Of a DNA stretch of 64,000 bases, positions 43,998-53,146 are shown piece after piece. The translations under genes and the position numbers were made by a program. A model generated the notes under the pieces. That model did no database searches and was not told where the DNA came from. It saw only the letters and a list, made by a program, of their open reading frames with translations. How positions within the stretch are numbered: the first letter of the stretch is position 1; every line of letters starts with the position of its first letter. The stretch comes from an uncultured Verrucomicrobiota bacterium. GTDB taxonomy: Bacteria > Verrucomicrobiota > Verrucomicrobiia > Opitutales > Seribacteraceae. The DNA is taken from positions 163,365 to 227,364 of the forward strand of contig CACMBV010000001.1 of assembly GCA_902612125.1 (NCBI GenBank), written 5' to 3'.

Positions 43998-45422
43998 ATG
44001 ACTTCTAAGACTGCCCTCCTCTCTTTCACCTTTTTTACCCTGATTGCATCAGGAAAGAAAAATGTGATATTTGTTCTCGCCGATGACATGAGTCGGGACA
44101 CCTGGGGAGCATACGGTGGAAAAGACTGTCTGACTCCAAATATCGATCAATTGACCAGGGATGGAACTCGATTTGATCGGGCCTATTGCACCGTGGCCAT
44201 GTGTGCACCCTTCAGGCAGGAACTTTACAGCGGAAGATCCCCCTGGCGAACGGGAACCCTGCCTAATCATTCAAAGTCAGTCCGTGGAACCAAGAGTATT
44301 GTTCATTATCTAAAACCCCTGGGCTATCGGGTTGCCCTTTTAGGAAAGTCGCATGTAGGCCCTGCTGAATGCTATCCTTTTGAGAAACTTGGGGATGTAA
44401 GTAAGCAAGTCGATGCCAATCCTGAGATCATGGAAAAAGCAAAAACCTTTCTGGATGACTGCAAGAAAACGGAAAATCCCTTTTGTTTATTTATTGGTTC
44501 CCATGATTCTCATGCTCCATTTACCACAGGCGACCCCTCCGCCTATGATGCCCAAAAAATTACAATACCACCCTATTGGATTGATACGCCAGAACTGAGG
44601 CAGGTTATGGTTCAATACTACGCGGAGATCACTAATTTTGACCACTTGGTTGGCCTGATGCGTAAGGAACTGGAAAAAAGAAATCTATGGAAAAATACCA
44701 TATTCATGGTATGCAGCGAACAGGGAACCCAACTCCCATTCGCCAAGTGGACATGTTATGACAACGGCTTACATACGGGACTGGTTGCCTATTGGCCCAA
44801 TCGCTCAAAGCCCGGATCAGTTATAAAAGAGCTTGTTTCCACTGCTGATATAACTCCCAGTTTGGTCGATGAACTCGGGGGCAAACTTATCAAAGGTGCT
44901 GTGGATGGAAAAAGCTTCCTCAACTTATTTAAGGGTGAGGAGGAACCCATACATCAATATCTCTTCGGTGCCTTCACCAATTGTCGAATCATTGACAATC
45001 GGGAACGCATCTACCCCATACGGTCTATTCGCGATAAAAGATACTCTTTGATCCATAACCCAAATTATCAATCAATGACATCAAATGTGACACTTACCCA
45101 GGCCCTTAAGATGATTGAGGATCCCACTACAGAACCAAACGATCTCAATCCTCCTGGTTCCTGGGTTGCCAAGCCGGCTAAAAACACCGTTGAACAAGCA
45201 CTCGTCCATAAATTACATAACCGGGACGAGTTCGAATTGTACGACCTAAGAAAAGACCCGTTTGAGATTAAAAATTTAGCGGGTCACCCAGGTTATCAGA
45301 AGATACAAAAAAGACTCCAAACCGCTCTCATTGCAAAATTAACAGAATTAGGTGATGACAATCCCATTGCGACGGAAAAAGGATTCGCTTCAGTCAATAG
45401 CAAAAAAGCTAAGCAGAACTAA
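43998..45422 (+). CDS. Secreted sulfatase with unusual CAPFR maturation motif
   Basis: A 474-residue sulfatase-fold protein with a short signal peptide (about 1-19) and metal site LADDMSRDTWGAYGG. The formylglycine motif is CAPFR (Cys69), with Phe where Ser or Thr is normal, and the second metal site is MVCSEQGTQLPF, with Glu-Gln in place of Asp-Asn. GKSHVGP replaces GKWHLG. I recall this combination in some planctomycete sulfatases, so it is probably a separate subgroup rather than a decayed gene. It closes the sulfatase run, overlapping by four bases with the convergent CIA30-like gene. Confidence 0.88.
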   Translation: MTSKTALLSFTFFTLIASGKKNVIFVLADDMSRDTWGAYGGKDCLTPNIDQLTRDGTRFDRAYCTVAMCAPFRQELYSGRSPWRTGTLPNHSKSVRGTKSIVHYLKPLGYRVALLGKSHVGPAECYPFEKLGDVSKQVDANPEIMEKAKTFLDDCKKTENPFCLFIGSHDSHAPFTTGDPSAYDAQKITIPPYWIDTPELRQVMVQYYAEITNFDHLVGLMRKELEKRNLWKNTIFMVCSEQGTQLPFAKWTCYDNGLHTGLVAYWPNRSKPGSVIKELVSTADITPSLVDELGGKLIKGAVDGKSFLNLFKGEEEPIHQYLFGAFTNCRIIDNRERIYPIRSIRDKRYSLIHNPNYQSMTSNVTLTQALKMIEDPTTEPNDLNPPGSWVAKPAKNTVEQALVHKLHNRDEFELYDLRKDPFEIKNLAGHPGYQKIQKRLQTALIAKLTELGDDNPIATEKGFASVNSKKAKQN

Positions 45423-46000
45423 TACGACCTAATCCAGTCCACCTGAAGTTTAAACAGTCCATCCTGTTTATCATAGATCATAAATTCGATACTTCGAATC
45501 TTGGATTTGATCAATGGATGTTCTTCTTTGGATAGCGGTCTCCCCCGCCAACTTACATCGAATTTAGCAAACGGGATTCTCGCCTCCTGCCAACCATTTC
45601 CACTGCTAAAGTTTGTGCGGTAAGAGACAGACTTTCCTTCCATTCGAACGCCAAGTTTATAGGTTCTCCCATCTCCCTTGTAACGGATGTGTAGACCTGT
45701 TTTATCTTCCAAATAAAAATCAAGGGGAATGGTACGAATGGAAGAAAAGCCACCCCCATTGGTATTGGTGTTCCCGGAAAAGATTAACCACTTCTTATCA
45801 AAAGAATACCCGCCTTCTGATCTTCCACCCATTACCTTATCATTCACAACCATCCATTTCTTATCGATACCCTCTTCAGTGAAATCAAAAATCAGGAGTC
45901 GCTTGTCCATGTCACTTGCGGTTGATTGGCCATACGAATCCTTTGGCAAACAAAAATATAAACAAAGCAGGAAGAATGAATAGGAAATGTCCATATGCAT
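45419..46000 (-). CDS. Secreted CIA30-like domain protein
   Basis: The 193-residue protein has a signal peptide (about 1-25) and a CIA30-type beta-sandwich, recognisable in VVNDKVMGGRSEGGYSF, GGGFSSIRTIPLDF and the C-terminal SIEFMIYDKQDGLFKLQVDWI. In mitochondria CIA30 helps complex I assembly; in bacteria secreted homologues resemble carbohydrate-binding folds, and here that is the more likely role. It is convergent with the 43998 sulfatase (four-base overlap). An ATG two codons downstream is an alternative start. Confidence 0.85.
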   Translation of the reverse strand: MHMDISYSFFLLCLYFCLPKDSYGQSTASDMDKRLLIFDFTEEGIDKKWMVVNDKVMGGRSEGGYSFDKKWLIFSGNTNTNGGGFSSIRTIPLDFYLEDKTGLHIRYKGDGRTYKLGVRMEGKSVSYRTNFSSGNGWQEARIPFAKFDVSWRGRPLSKEEHPLIKSKIRSIEFMIYDKQDGLFKLQVDWIRSY

Positions 46001-46083
46001 TGTAAAAACATTAAGGAACCCTAACTGAACGATTCAACTGGTCAAGTTTCCGGATTTTGTTGAAAGAAGCAAAATATCAGGGT

Positions 46084-46473
46084 TCACCAAATGAGAGAAA
46101 CGGGGTACTTCTTTATTTCTTCCTCGTTGGCTAAAATATACATATCTTCAGATAAAGCGGTCGCTGCAATCATGCGATCAATTGCATCATCGTGATGATA
46201 GGGCATTTCTGCCAGCCTTAGACAATACTCACGTGTAATCCCGATTGATTTGATATTCCAAATTTTCGTTTGTTCCTTGATCCATCTACGGGGGGTCATC
46301 GGCATTTCAAGTGAACCATCATTGTACTTGAGACAAATTTCCAATACGGATGCATCACTCAGAAAGAATTGATTATTCTGATCAGATAAAACCTCCCTTG
46401 CTTTGGAGCTTAGTTTTAGAGGTTCAGAGGTAAGCCAAATAAAGGGGAAAGTATCCAATAGGATTTGCATCAA
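46084..46473 (-). CDS. PIN-domain toxin (VapC-like)
   Basis: A 129-residue PIN ribonuclease, probably cutting tRNA or rRNA. Acidic residues are Asp7 (LLDTFPFIWL), Glu45 (SVLEICLKY) and Asp99 (HHDDAIDRMIAAT). At the fourth position, usually Asp in LVTRD, the protein has ILANE, so Glu117 may take that role. The sequence is closest to type II toxins with KLS(S)KAREVL and RRWIKEQ segments. It overlaps the upstream antitoxin gene by four bases (ATGA), the usual arrangement. Confidence 0.9.
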   Translation of the reverse strand: MMQILLDTFPFIWLTSEPLKLSSKAREVLSDQNNQFFLSDASVLEICLKYNDGSLEMPMTPRRWIKEQTKIWNIKSIGITREYCLRLAEMPYHHDDAIDRMIAATALSEDMYILANEEEIKKYPVSLIW

Positions 46474-46703
46474 AAATATACAACCGTGTCTCCCACTCGT
46501 CCTGCGATCTCCCTCTTTTCCACAATCTTTAAAGCTTTAGAAGTAACCGTTCCCACTTCTGGACGGCTATCATTTGGTAGCTGCGCACAAGGCACCATTC
46601 TTGCTATTGGCTTCTTACCCCTCCCGATTACAACTTGTTTTCCATCCTCCACATCCAGTAATAGCTTCGACAAATTAGTCTTTGTAAAATGAACGGTGTG
46701 CAT
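46470..46703 (-). CDS. Antitoxin, Phd/YefM-like
   Basis: A 77-residue protein that begins MHTVHFTKTNLSKLLLDVEDGKQVVIGRGKKPIARMV in pattern, i.e. the Phd/YefM DNA-binding fold (residues about 1-45), followed by a variable tail expected to wrap the toxin. It precedes the PIN toxin, overlapping by four bases. Phd-type antitoxins repress their own promoter, which should lie in the ~130 bases between 46704 and 46836, shared divergently with the PQQ-like gene. Confidence 0.85.
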   Translation of the reverse strand: MHTVHFTKTNLSKLLLDVEDGKQVVIGRGKKPIARMVPCAQLPNDSRPEVGTVTSKALKIVEKREIAGRVGDTVVYF

Positions 46704-46836
46704 GTAACTAAGGTATTTTTTATATTAGCTAAGTCAATATTATTTGCATATTTACAATCTTAGGTTATCCCGATGAATCTTCATACTTGTTCTTTGATTT
46801 CTTGCTAGAATCAAGAAATTCAAACTTACTCAGGGA

Positions 46837-48084
46837 ATGAAAATAGCCCCTGTATCAGTCTTATTGGCTTTGCCTTTGATTTTTTGCCCGGGAAATAACA
46901 AACCAACTTACTGGAATCAATTTCGTGGTCCAAACGGAGATGGAGATGCCAAATCTGCAAAACTGCCACTCGAATTTTCTGAAAAGCAAAACCTGACCTG
47001 GAAATTATCCATGCCCGGTAAAGCCTGGTCATCTCCCGTGGTGATGGATAAAAAAATCTGGTTAACCAATGCGGAACCCGACGGGTTTAAGATGTGGGCG
47101 ATTCTAATAGACTGGCAAACTGGTAAGGAACTAAAAAAGGTCTTGGTCTTTGAAAACAAAGAACCGCAATATTGTCATCCCATGAATAGTTATGGTACCC
47201 CTACTCCGCTTATTTGTAATGGAAAAGTGTTTGTTCACTTTGGGAGTCATGGCACCGCTGCCCTGGATGTAGCCAGTGGACAAAAGCTATGGGAAAGAAG
47301 AGATTTCAAATGTGATCACTATCGCGGGGCAGCAGCTTCCCCCATTCAACATGAAGACACCCTGATTGTGCATTTTGATGGTTATGATCTGCAGTATGTC
47401 GTGTGCCTTGATCAAAAAACCGGCAAAACTCTTTGGAAGCAAGCAAGGGAGTATGATTTTAGAACGGACAATGGTGACCGAAAAAAAGCCTACTGTACGC
47501 CCAGTGTGATCACTCATAATGGTCGACAGGAACTGATTAGTCCAGGTGCTGTAGGCACAGAATCAAGAGATCCGGTTACGGGTGCCTTATTTTGGACCGC
47601 TCGAACGGGTGGAATGAATGCCTCATCCAGGCCCATTTATGGTCACGGGCATGTCTATATATTTTGTGGCATGGGTTCCATGTCGGCAATTAAACCTGGC
47701 GGATCAGGAAATGTGGACAAAACACATGTGACCTGGACGCGAAGAAAAGTGGTGCCGAAGAAATCATCTCCACTTTTACTGGGTGATTATCTATTCATGG
47801 TGTCGGACGAAGGAGTAGCCTCCTGCAACAATCCCAAAACAGGAGAAGTTTACTGGGCTGAACGCCTGAGGGTCAAAGGTCAGTGTGCATCTTCTCCAAT
47901 TCATGCAAATGGGATGATTTATTCTTTTTCAAGCCATGGAGACTGTATCGTTTTCAAGGCCAAGAAGGAAGGACTTGAGATTTTGGCCCACAACAAGCTG
48001 CCTAACGGATGTATGGCATCTCCCGCAGTGGTGGGAGATTCTCTCTTGGTTCGGACCAAAGACACCCTTTACCGTTTTAACTGA
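46837..48084 (+). CDS. Secreted PQQ-like beta-propeller protein
   Basis: A 415-residue protein with a signal peptide (about 1-18) and PQQ-like repeats. Blade signatures ending in Trp recur, for example SGQKLWERRD, TGKTLWKQAR, TGEVYWAERL and the N-terminal YWNQFRGPNGDGDAKS. No PQQ-binding tandem cysteines or full dehydrogenase motifs are visible, so cofactor binding is open; related proteins include BamB. It is followed by a DUF1080 gene 26 bases downstream, a pairing repeated elsewhere in the window. Confidence 0.88.
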   Translation: MKIAPVSVLLALPLIFCPGNNKPTYWNQFRGPNGDGDAKSAKLPLEFSEKQNLTWKLSMPGKAWSSPVVMDKKIWLTNAEPDGFKMWAILIDWQTGKELKKVLVFENKEPQYCHPMNSYGTPTPLICNGKVFVHFGSHGTAALDVASGQKLWERRDFKCDHYRGAAASPIQHEDTLIVHFDGYDLQYVVCLDQKTGKTLWKQAREYDFRTDNGDRKKAYCTPSVITHNGRQELISPGAVGTESRDPVTGALFWTARTGGMNASSRPIYGHGHVYIFCGMGSMSAIKPGGSGNVDKTHVTWTRRKVVPKKSSPLLLGDYLFMVSDEGVASCNNPKTGEVYWAERLRVKGQCASSPIHANGMIYSFSSHGDCIVFKAKKEGLEILAHNKLPNGCMASPAVVGDSLLVRTKDTLYRFN

Positions 48085-48110
48085 TTGGTAAAATCAAAAC
48101 TCGTCAACCT

Positions 48111-48707
48111 ATGATTACATTATTCAAAATCCTGCCTCTTTTATTGCTTCCACTTCTTGCCGTTTCTTTATCCGCCAAATCATCCAGTCTCCTGAATGAT
48201 GAGGATCTTACTGGATGGAAAATACCAAAGGGGAATGACCAAGCTGGTTGGTATAAAGTAAGGGATGGAATTCTTAAATTACGAAGTGGCCCCAGGAAAA
48301 AAGGATCCGTTCTATGGACTGAAAAAGATTATCAGGATTTTGAATTAAACCTTGAATTCAGGTTTGTTGACGGAACCATTGACTCTGGAATCCATTTAAG
48401 AAATTCCGACCAGATTCAGATTGGAATCTCGGGATCACTTAAAAGAGATATGACCTGCTCCCCCTACATCCCCGGAAAAGGCTATCCCGTTGAAGCAAAA
48501 AATGTCAAAAAACTCCTTCAGGCAAAGGAATGGAATCAAATAAAAATCCGGGCGGTCGGACCAAAATACACCACCTGGTTACAAGGCAAGGAAGTGATGA
48601 ATTATGAGTCCAGTTCTGCCGTAAAAGTGGGCCCAATAGGTATTCAACTACATGGAAATCGCAATATGAAGATCGATTTCAGAAACGTGTCGATTAAGGA
48701 ATTGTAA
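48111..48707 (+). CDS. DUF1080 protein (3-keto-disaccharide hydrolase family)
   Basis: A 198-residue secreted protein with signal peptide (about 1-22). The opening LLNDEDLTGWKIP is a variant of the usual F-N-G-K-D-L-x-G-W, with Asn-Asp-Glu for Asn-Gly-Lys. KDYQDFELNLEFRF, IDSGIHLRNSDQIQIGI and GPIGIQLHGNRNMKIDFRN are typical of the fold. It follows the PQQ-like gene by 26 bases and is the second gene of that pair. Confidence 0.9.
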   Translation: MITLFKILPLLLLPLLAVSLSAKSSSLLNDEDLTGWKIPKGNDQAGWYKVRDGILKLRSGPRKKGSVLWTEKDYQDFELNLEFRFVDGTIDSGIHLRNSDQIQIGISGSLKRDMTCSPYIPGKGYPVEAKNVKKLLQAKEWNQIKIRAVGPKYTTWLQGKEVMNYESSSAVKVGPIGIQLHGNRNMKIDFRNVSIKEL

Positions 48708-48841
48708 ACTAGCAGTTCATAAGCTGAAATCCAATTTTCTTTCCCTGGTGCACTAATCAAAACCAAAGGATACAGGGTGGATTTTATCACATCACTATCT
48801 TTTGGGTTGAAACTTCTTATGGAGCACAGAGAAATAAAGGG

Positions 48842-49981
48842 GTGAGTCGTCTTTCAAGCCTCGATCGTCTGTTATTGGAGTTAGTTGAACTACCAAGTAT
48901 CAACCCGTCTCTTCAGTGCGAGGATTCAAGCCTGACCGGGGAGGAACGAATAGCATGCTGTCTTGAAGGGCAGGCCCAGGCTGTGGGAATAGAATCCAAA
49001 AGGATGAAAGTTCTGCCGGGTAGGCAAAATCTTATTCTTCGCCTCAAACCATCTGGGAAAGTAAAAAGTAAAATTATGCTTACCCCGCACATGGATGTGG
49101 TCCCCGCACCACCGGATGCTTTTCTTCCGAGAATCAAAAACAAGCGCCTGTTCGGAAGAGGTGCCTGTGATACCAAAGGGTCCATGGCTTCCTTTTTTCA
49201 TGCTTTTATTCGTCTGTCCAAGGAAAGGGCCAGACCCAAAAATACGGAAATCATTTTTGTGGGTTTGGTCGATGAAGAATTTGGGCAAGCAGGCTCTCGA
49301 ACTCTTGCTGAAAAAGGTCCTCAAGCAGACCTTGCCATCGCGGGCGAACCTACCAATCTTAAAGTGGTTTCCGCCCACAAAGGAAACCTCTGGATTAAGC
49401 TTGCAAGCAAAGGGAAGGCGGCCCATGGATCCACGCCCCAGCACGGAACCAATGCCATTACTTGTATGTCTCCGGTTCTTGTGGCCCTTGCCCATGACTA
49501 CCCAAAACTGCTCGCAAAGAAGATGCACCCACTGTTAGGATCTCCCACTATCAGCATTGGAAAAATCCGGGGGGGATCTCAGCCCAATGTGGTACCTGAC
49601 TCCTGTGAGATTGAAATTGATAGAAGAACCCTGCCCGGTGAAACGAGCTATTCTGTCGAGGAGGAAATAAAAAACCTTTTTAAAAAGCTGAAAATTAAGA
49701 GCCCTGAATTTTCCGCCACCAGATCCGTGCCTTGTCCCCCGCTTGATACGGATCCCACGCTTCCAATCGTACAATCATTCCTCAAGGCTGGAAATCGAAG
49801 AAAAACAGTTGGAGTACCTTATTTTACGGATGCCTCTCCTATATCAATGGGGGGAACCCCTGCCCTGGTTTATGGCCCCGGTAATATTGCCCAAGCACAC
49901 GCCAAAAACGAATGGGTATGCCTAAAAGAAGTTGAACAGGCTGAAAGAACTATTTTTCGATTTCTCTCAAACCTTCCTTGA
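48842..49981 (+). CDS. M20 family metallopeptidase (ArgE/DapE-like deacylase)
   Basis: A 379-residue cytoplasmic protein starting with GTG at 48842. Zinc ligands are His83 (TPHMDVVPAP), bridging Asp110 (GRGACDTKG), Glu146 (after catalytic Glu145, LVDEEFGQAG), Glu169 (GEPTN) and His353 (QAHAKNEWV). The dimerisation lid begins near 175 (GNLWIKLASKGKAAHGS). Substrates would be N-acyl amino acids such as acetylornithine or succinyl-diaminopimelate; a peptide or N-acyl amino sugar is equally possible from sequence. No arg or dap genes are nearby. Confidence 0.9.
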   Translation: MSRLSSLDRLLLELVELPSINPSLQCEDSSLTGEERIACCLEGQAQAVGIESKRMKVLPGRQNLILRLKPSGKVKSKIMLTPHMDVVPAPPDAFLPRIKNKRLFGRGACDTKGSMASFFHAFIRLSKERARPKNTEIIFVGLVDEEFGQAGSRTLAEKGPQADLAIAGEPTNLKVVSAHKGNLWIKLASKGKAAHGSTPQHGTNAITCMSPVLVALAHDYPKLLAKKMHPLLGSPTISIGKIRGGSQPNVVPDSCEIEIDRRTLPGETSYSVEEEIKNLFKKLKIKSPEFSATRSVPCPPLDTDPTLPIVQSFLKAGNRRKTVGVPYFTDASPISMGGTPALVYGPGNIAQAHAKNEWVCLKEVEQAERTIFRFLSNLP

Positions 49982-50123
49982 TTTATGAAAAGAGTACCTA
50001 TCAGTTGTTTTTTGTCCAAATCCAGCGGAAAAACTCGATCAACCCCCAAAAAGTATAACCTAAATAATACAAGAATTCATAATAGATTCTTTCAAAATCT
50101 AAGCAGATTTCTTTGAATAAAGT

Positions 50124-51347
50124 ATGAAAATTTATCTATTCCCTTTATCTTTTCTTTTTCTTGCCACCTTTGTGAGTGCCGAAAAGTGGGCATCTTTTCG
50201 AGGGCCAACCGGTATGGGAGTGACAGGGCAGAAAATTCCCATCTCTTGGTATACGGGTTCCATTCTGTGGAAAAAAACAATTCCCGGTGAAGGACAGTCA
50301 TCCGTGGTGGAAGCGGGCGATAAAATTTTTATCACTTCAAGTGAAAACTCGGGAAATAAAAGATATTTGTTATGCTTTTCCAAGGACAAGGGTAAATTAC
50401 TCTGGCAAAAAACCATCAAATATAAAGGTGAAGAGAGCAGTCACCGGATGAACGGATGGAGTACACCAACCCCTGCAACCGAAGGAGATCGGGTCGTTGC
50501 TTTCTTTGGTCCAGCTGGCATGCACTGCTTTAACACCGAAGGAAAGAAGATCTGGGAATTACAACTGGGCGATTTTCCGGGAAATTGGGGAGCAGCTGCA
50601 TCTCCCATAATTGCAGATGGTATTATTTATCATAATTGCGACTCCATGGGCCCCTCTCGATTAATCGCCGTCAGCCTGGAAACGGGTAAAATAATATGGG
50701 ATACCCCCCGTATTGAAAAGCCAAGAGGTGGTTGGTGCACTCCTATTTGTATTACCGTGAATAAGAGAACGCAGTTGGTTCTAAATGGTGAATACGGGGT
50801 GCGTGGCTACGATCTATCGAACGGGAATGAAATTTGGTTTTGCCAAGGATTTAATGGAAGAGGATCACCCGTTCCCTTCTTCGGGAACGGCTTGCTCTAT
50901 GTGGTCAATGGTAAACCTGGAGATCTTTACGCGGTCAGCCCTTTCGGAAATGGCGATGTAACCAAAACCCACTTGCAATGGCATGCGAGAAGAAATGGAG
51001 GGCGTGACTTACCATCGCCGGTGATGTTGAATGACTTGGTGTTGGTTACCAGTATGAGTGGTATAATCACTTGCTACGATGCTAAATCTGGCAAAACTTA
51101 CTGGATTGATCGCCTTCAAGGTGCCTTTTCAGGATCACCGATCGTTAGCAAGGAATATTATTTCATCCAAAGTGAATCGGGTACCACTTTTGTTATTAGA
51201 CCAGATAAAGACAAATTAGAGGTCGTTGCCAAAAATCAGCTTTCAAATGATGTTGAGGAAATTTTCCGGGCCACTCTCAGCCCAATCGAAAACAAGATTT
51301 TTACCCGTTCGAGCAAAAATCTTTATTGCATTGTTAAAGACAAATAA
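50124..51347 (+). CDS. Secreted PQQ-like beta-propeller protein
   Basis: A 407-residue protein with a clear signal peptide ending near Ala19. Blade repeats such as KGKLLWQKTI, TGKIIWDTPR, NGNEIWFCQGF and SGKTYWIDRL are evident, and the start WASFRGPTGMGVTG matches the family's N-terminal signature (FRGP). It resembles the 46837 and 56968 proteins in order of blades. Its downstream neighbour is a Tat-exported Gfo/Idh oxidoreductase rather than DUF1080. Cofactor binding cannot be decided from sequence. Confidence 0.88.
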   Translation: MKIYLFPLSFLFLATFVSAEKWASFRGPTGMGVTGQKIPISWYTGSILWKKTIPGEGQSSVVEAGDKIFITSSENSGNKRYLLCFSKDKGKLLWQKTIKYKGEESSHRMNGWSTPTPATEGDRVVAFFGPAGMHCFNTEGKKIWELQLGDFPGNWGAAASPIIADGIIYHNCDSMGPSRLIAVSLETGKIIWDTPRIEKPRGGWCTPICITVNKRTQLVLNGEYGVRGYDLSNGNEIWFCQGFNGRGSPVPFFGNGLLYVVNGKPGDLYAVSPFGNGDVTKTHLQWHARRNGGRDLPSPVMLNDLVLVTSMSGIITCYDAKSGKTYWIDRLQGAFSGSPIVSKEYYFIQSESGTTFVIRPDKDKLEVVAKNQLSNDVEEIFRATLSPIENKIFTRSSKNLYCIVKDK

Positions 51348-51420
51348 AGATTCGTAAACAAAACGAATCAAACCTGTTCCACCCCACATATCCTTGGTTC
51401 AATCGTGCCAAGATTATCAA

Positions 51421-52827
51421 ATGATGAATAACAACAACCCTTTTCTTGAATCGAAATTAAACCGAAGAAATTTTATTTCAAATTCCGGAAGACTTGCCAC
51501 AGGAGGTGCACTGGCGGGCGTGGCCCTGCCCGTGGTCCACGGCCAAAGCTCTGACACAACCAAAATCGCGTTGGTTGGTTGCGGTGGTCGGGGAACGGGA
51601 GCGGCTAGTAATGCGCTCTCGGTTTCAGCCGCGAATGGACCCGTCAAACTCGTGGCCATGGCTGATGTTTTTCAAAGTAAGATGGACCAGAGCTACAATG
51701 GACTGGTCAACAAACATAAAGATAAGGTTGATGTGCCGGAAGATAGAAGATTCATCGGTTTTGATGGTTATGAAAAAGCCATGGATGCCCTCGATCCGGG
51801 AGATGTTGTCATTTTCACCTCTCCCTGTGCTTTTCGTTGGGTCCACTACCAATATGCGATTAAACGGGGACTGAACGTATTTATGGAAAAGCCCGTGACC
51901 CCGGACGGTTATTCATCCCGAAAAATGCTTGAGCTCAATGAGGAAGCAAAAAAAGTAAACCTTAAAGTAGGCGTGGGTCTTATGTGTAGGCACAGCCAGG
52001 CCAGGCTTGAATTAAAATCAAGGATTGAGGAGGGAGAGTTGGGAGAAATTCTGAGCATGCGTGCATACCGGATGCAGGCTCCGATTGCGTCCTGTTTTTC
52101 TGACAAAAAACCAGCCGGGGAAAGGGAACTCAGCTACCAGATCAAAAGATTCCATAGTTTTCTTTGGCTAAGCGGTGGTTCTTTTAGCGATTTTTTCATT
52201 CACAACATCGATGAATGTTGCTGGATGAAAGGGATGTGGCCGGTGAAATGCCAGGCCCAGGGTGGCCGTCATTACCGGGGTGATAAAATCGACCAGAACT
52301 TTGATAACTACACCGTGGAGTATACTTTCCCGGACGAAACCAAGCTCTATTTTCACGGCAGGAACATGACTGGATGTCATCAGGAATTTTCCAGTCATGC
52401 CCACGGCACCAAGGGATATGCCTTAATCTCAGGGCCCGGGGGACATCGATCTCAGGCAAGAATTCATAAGGGACAGGGGTATGACAGTGACCTTGCATGG
52501 ATGTTTGGACAAACAAATGGAAGTGGACGTCCAGCCCGTGAAACTAACCCCTATCAGGATGAGTGGGAAAGACTGATGGATGCGATTAAAAACGATAAAC
52601 CGCACAACGAAGTCGAACGTGGCGTGCAGGCCAGTGTGGTGACCTCCATGGGCCGAATGGCTGCTCATCTGGGAACTGAAGTAACCTACGATCAAATGCT
52701 CAATTCTTCCCATATTTTTGCACCGGGAGTGGAGAACCTGACGCTGACTTCAGAGCCTCCTCTTTTAGCAAATGCAGATGGCCTTTATCCCGTTCCCGAA
52801 CCCGGAAAGAAAAAACAGGAGTATTAA
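51421..52827 (+). CDS. Gfo/Idh/MocA oxidoreductase, Tat-exported
   Basis: A 468-residue protein from the ATG at 51421 (a TTG at 51394 would add nine residues, an ATG at 51424 would remove one). A twin-arginine leader NRRNFISNSGRLATGGAL precedes the Rossmann motif LVGCGGRGTGAA; the family motif FMEKPVTPDG (Glu-Lys-Pro) is intact, as is DFFIHNIDECCW. Export with a bound nucleotide is typical of this periplasmic class and would allow oxidation of sugars outside the cytoplasm. It follows a PQQ-like gene and is terminated by a strong hairpin at 53074. Confidence 0.92.
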   Translation: MMNNNNPFLESKLNRRNFISNSGRLATGGALAGVALPVVHGQSSDTTKIALVGCGGRGTGAASNALSVSAANGPVKLVAMADVFQSKMDQSYNGLVNKHKDKVDVPEDRRFIGFDGYEKAMDALDPGDVVIFTSPCAFRWVHYQYAIKRGLNVFMEKPVTPDGYSSRKMLELNEEAKKVNLKVGVGLMCRHSQARLELKSRIEEGELGEILSMRAYRMQAPIASCFSDKKPAGERELSYQIKRFHSFLWLSGGSFSDFFIHNIDECCWMKGMWPVKCQAQGGRHYRGDKIDQNFDNYTVEYTFPDETKLYFHGRNMTGCHQEFSSHAHGTKGYALISGPGGHRSQARIHKGQGYDSDLAWMFGQTNGSGRPARETNPYQDEWERLMDAIKNDKPHNEVERGVQASVVTSMGRMAAHLGTEVTYDQMLNSSHIFAPGVENLTLTSEPPLLANADGLYPVPEPGKKKQEY

Positions 52828-53073
52828 GCAAAAGGGTGGGATCTTTTTGCAGATGTGTAAGAAAAAAAGTTGCCTTGCTCACAGCCAGAAAATTTTCCTG
52901 CGAATAACTTTTCAGATCTTTCAAAGATTTTTCTATCCCCTTACTACCATGTATTTATGGAATACTTTGATTCAGCCAGTACAACCCAATGTAAACTCTA
53001 GTTGACCACCATTTAAACATACAACTAAATCAACCCATCCAAGGAAGTTTTGGGGTAGGCTTTCTTGGTTTTA

Positions 53074-53110
53074 GGTCCGTCCCCGGATACCGGGGACGGA
53101 CCGTTTTTTT
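53074..53110 (+). terminator. Strong intrinsic terminator
   Basis: A perfect 13-base-pair GC-rich stem (53074-53086 with 53090-53102), three-base loop and a run of seven T (53104-53110). It lies about 250 bases downstream of the Gfo/Idh gene and upstream of the GH16 gene, so it ends the 50124-52827 transcript. The rest of the 52828-53146 gap shows no feature. Confidence 0.92.
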
Positions 53111-53146
53111 GATCGAATGTATAATTTTCAGATAAATTTATTTTTA

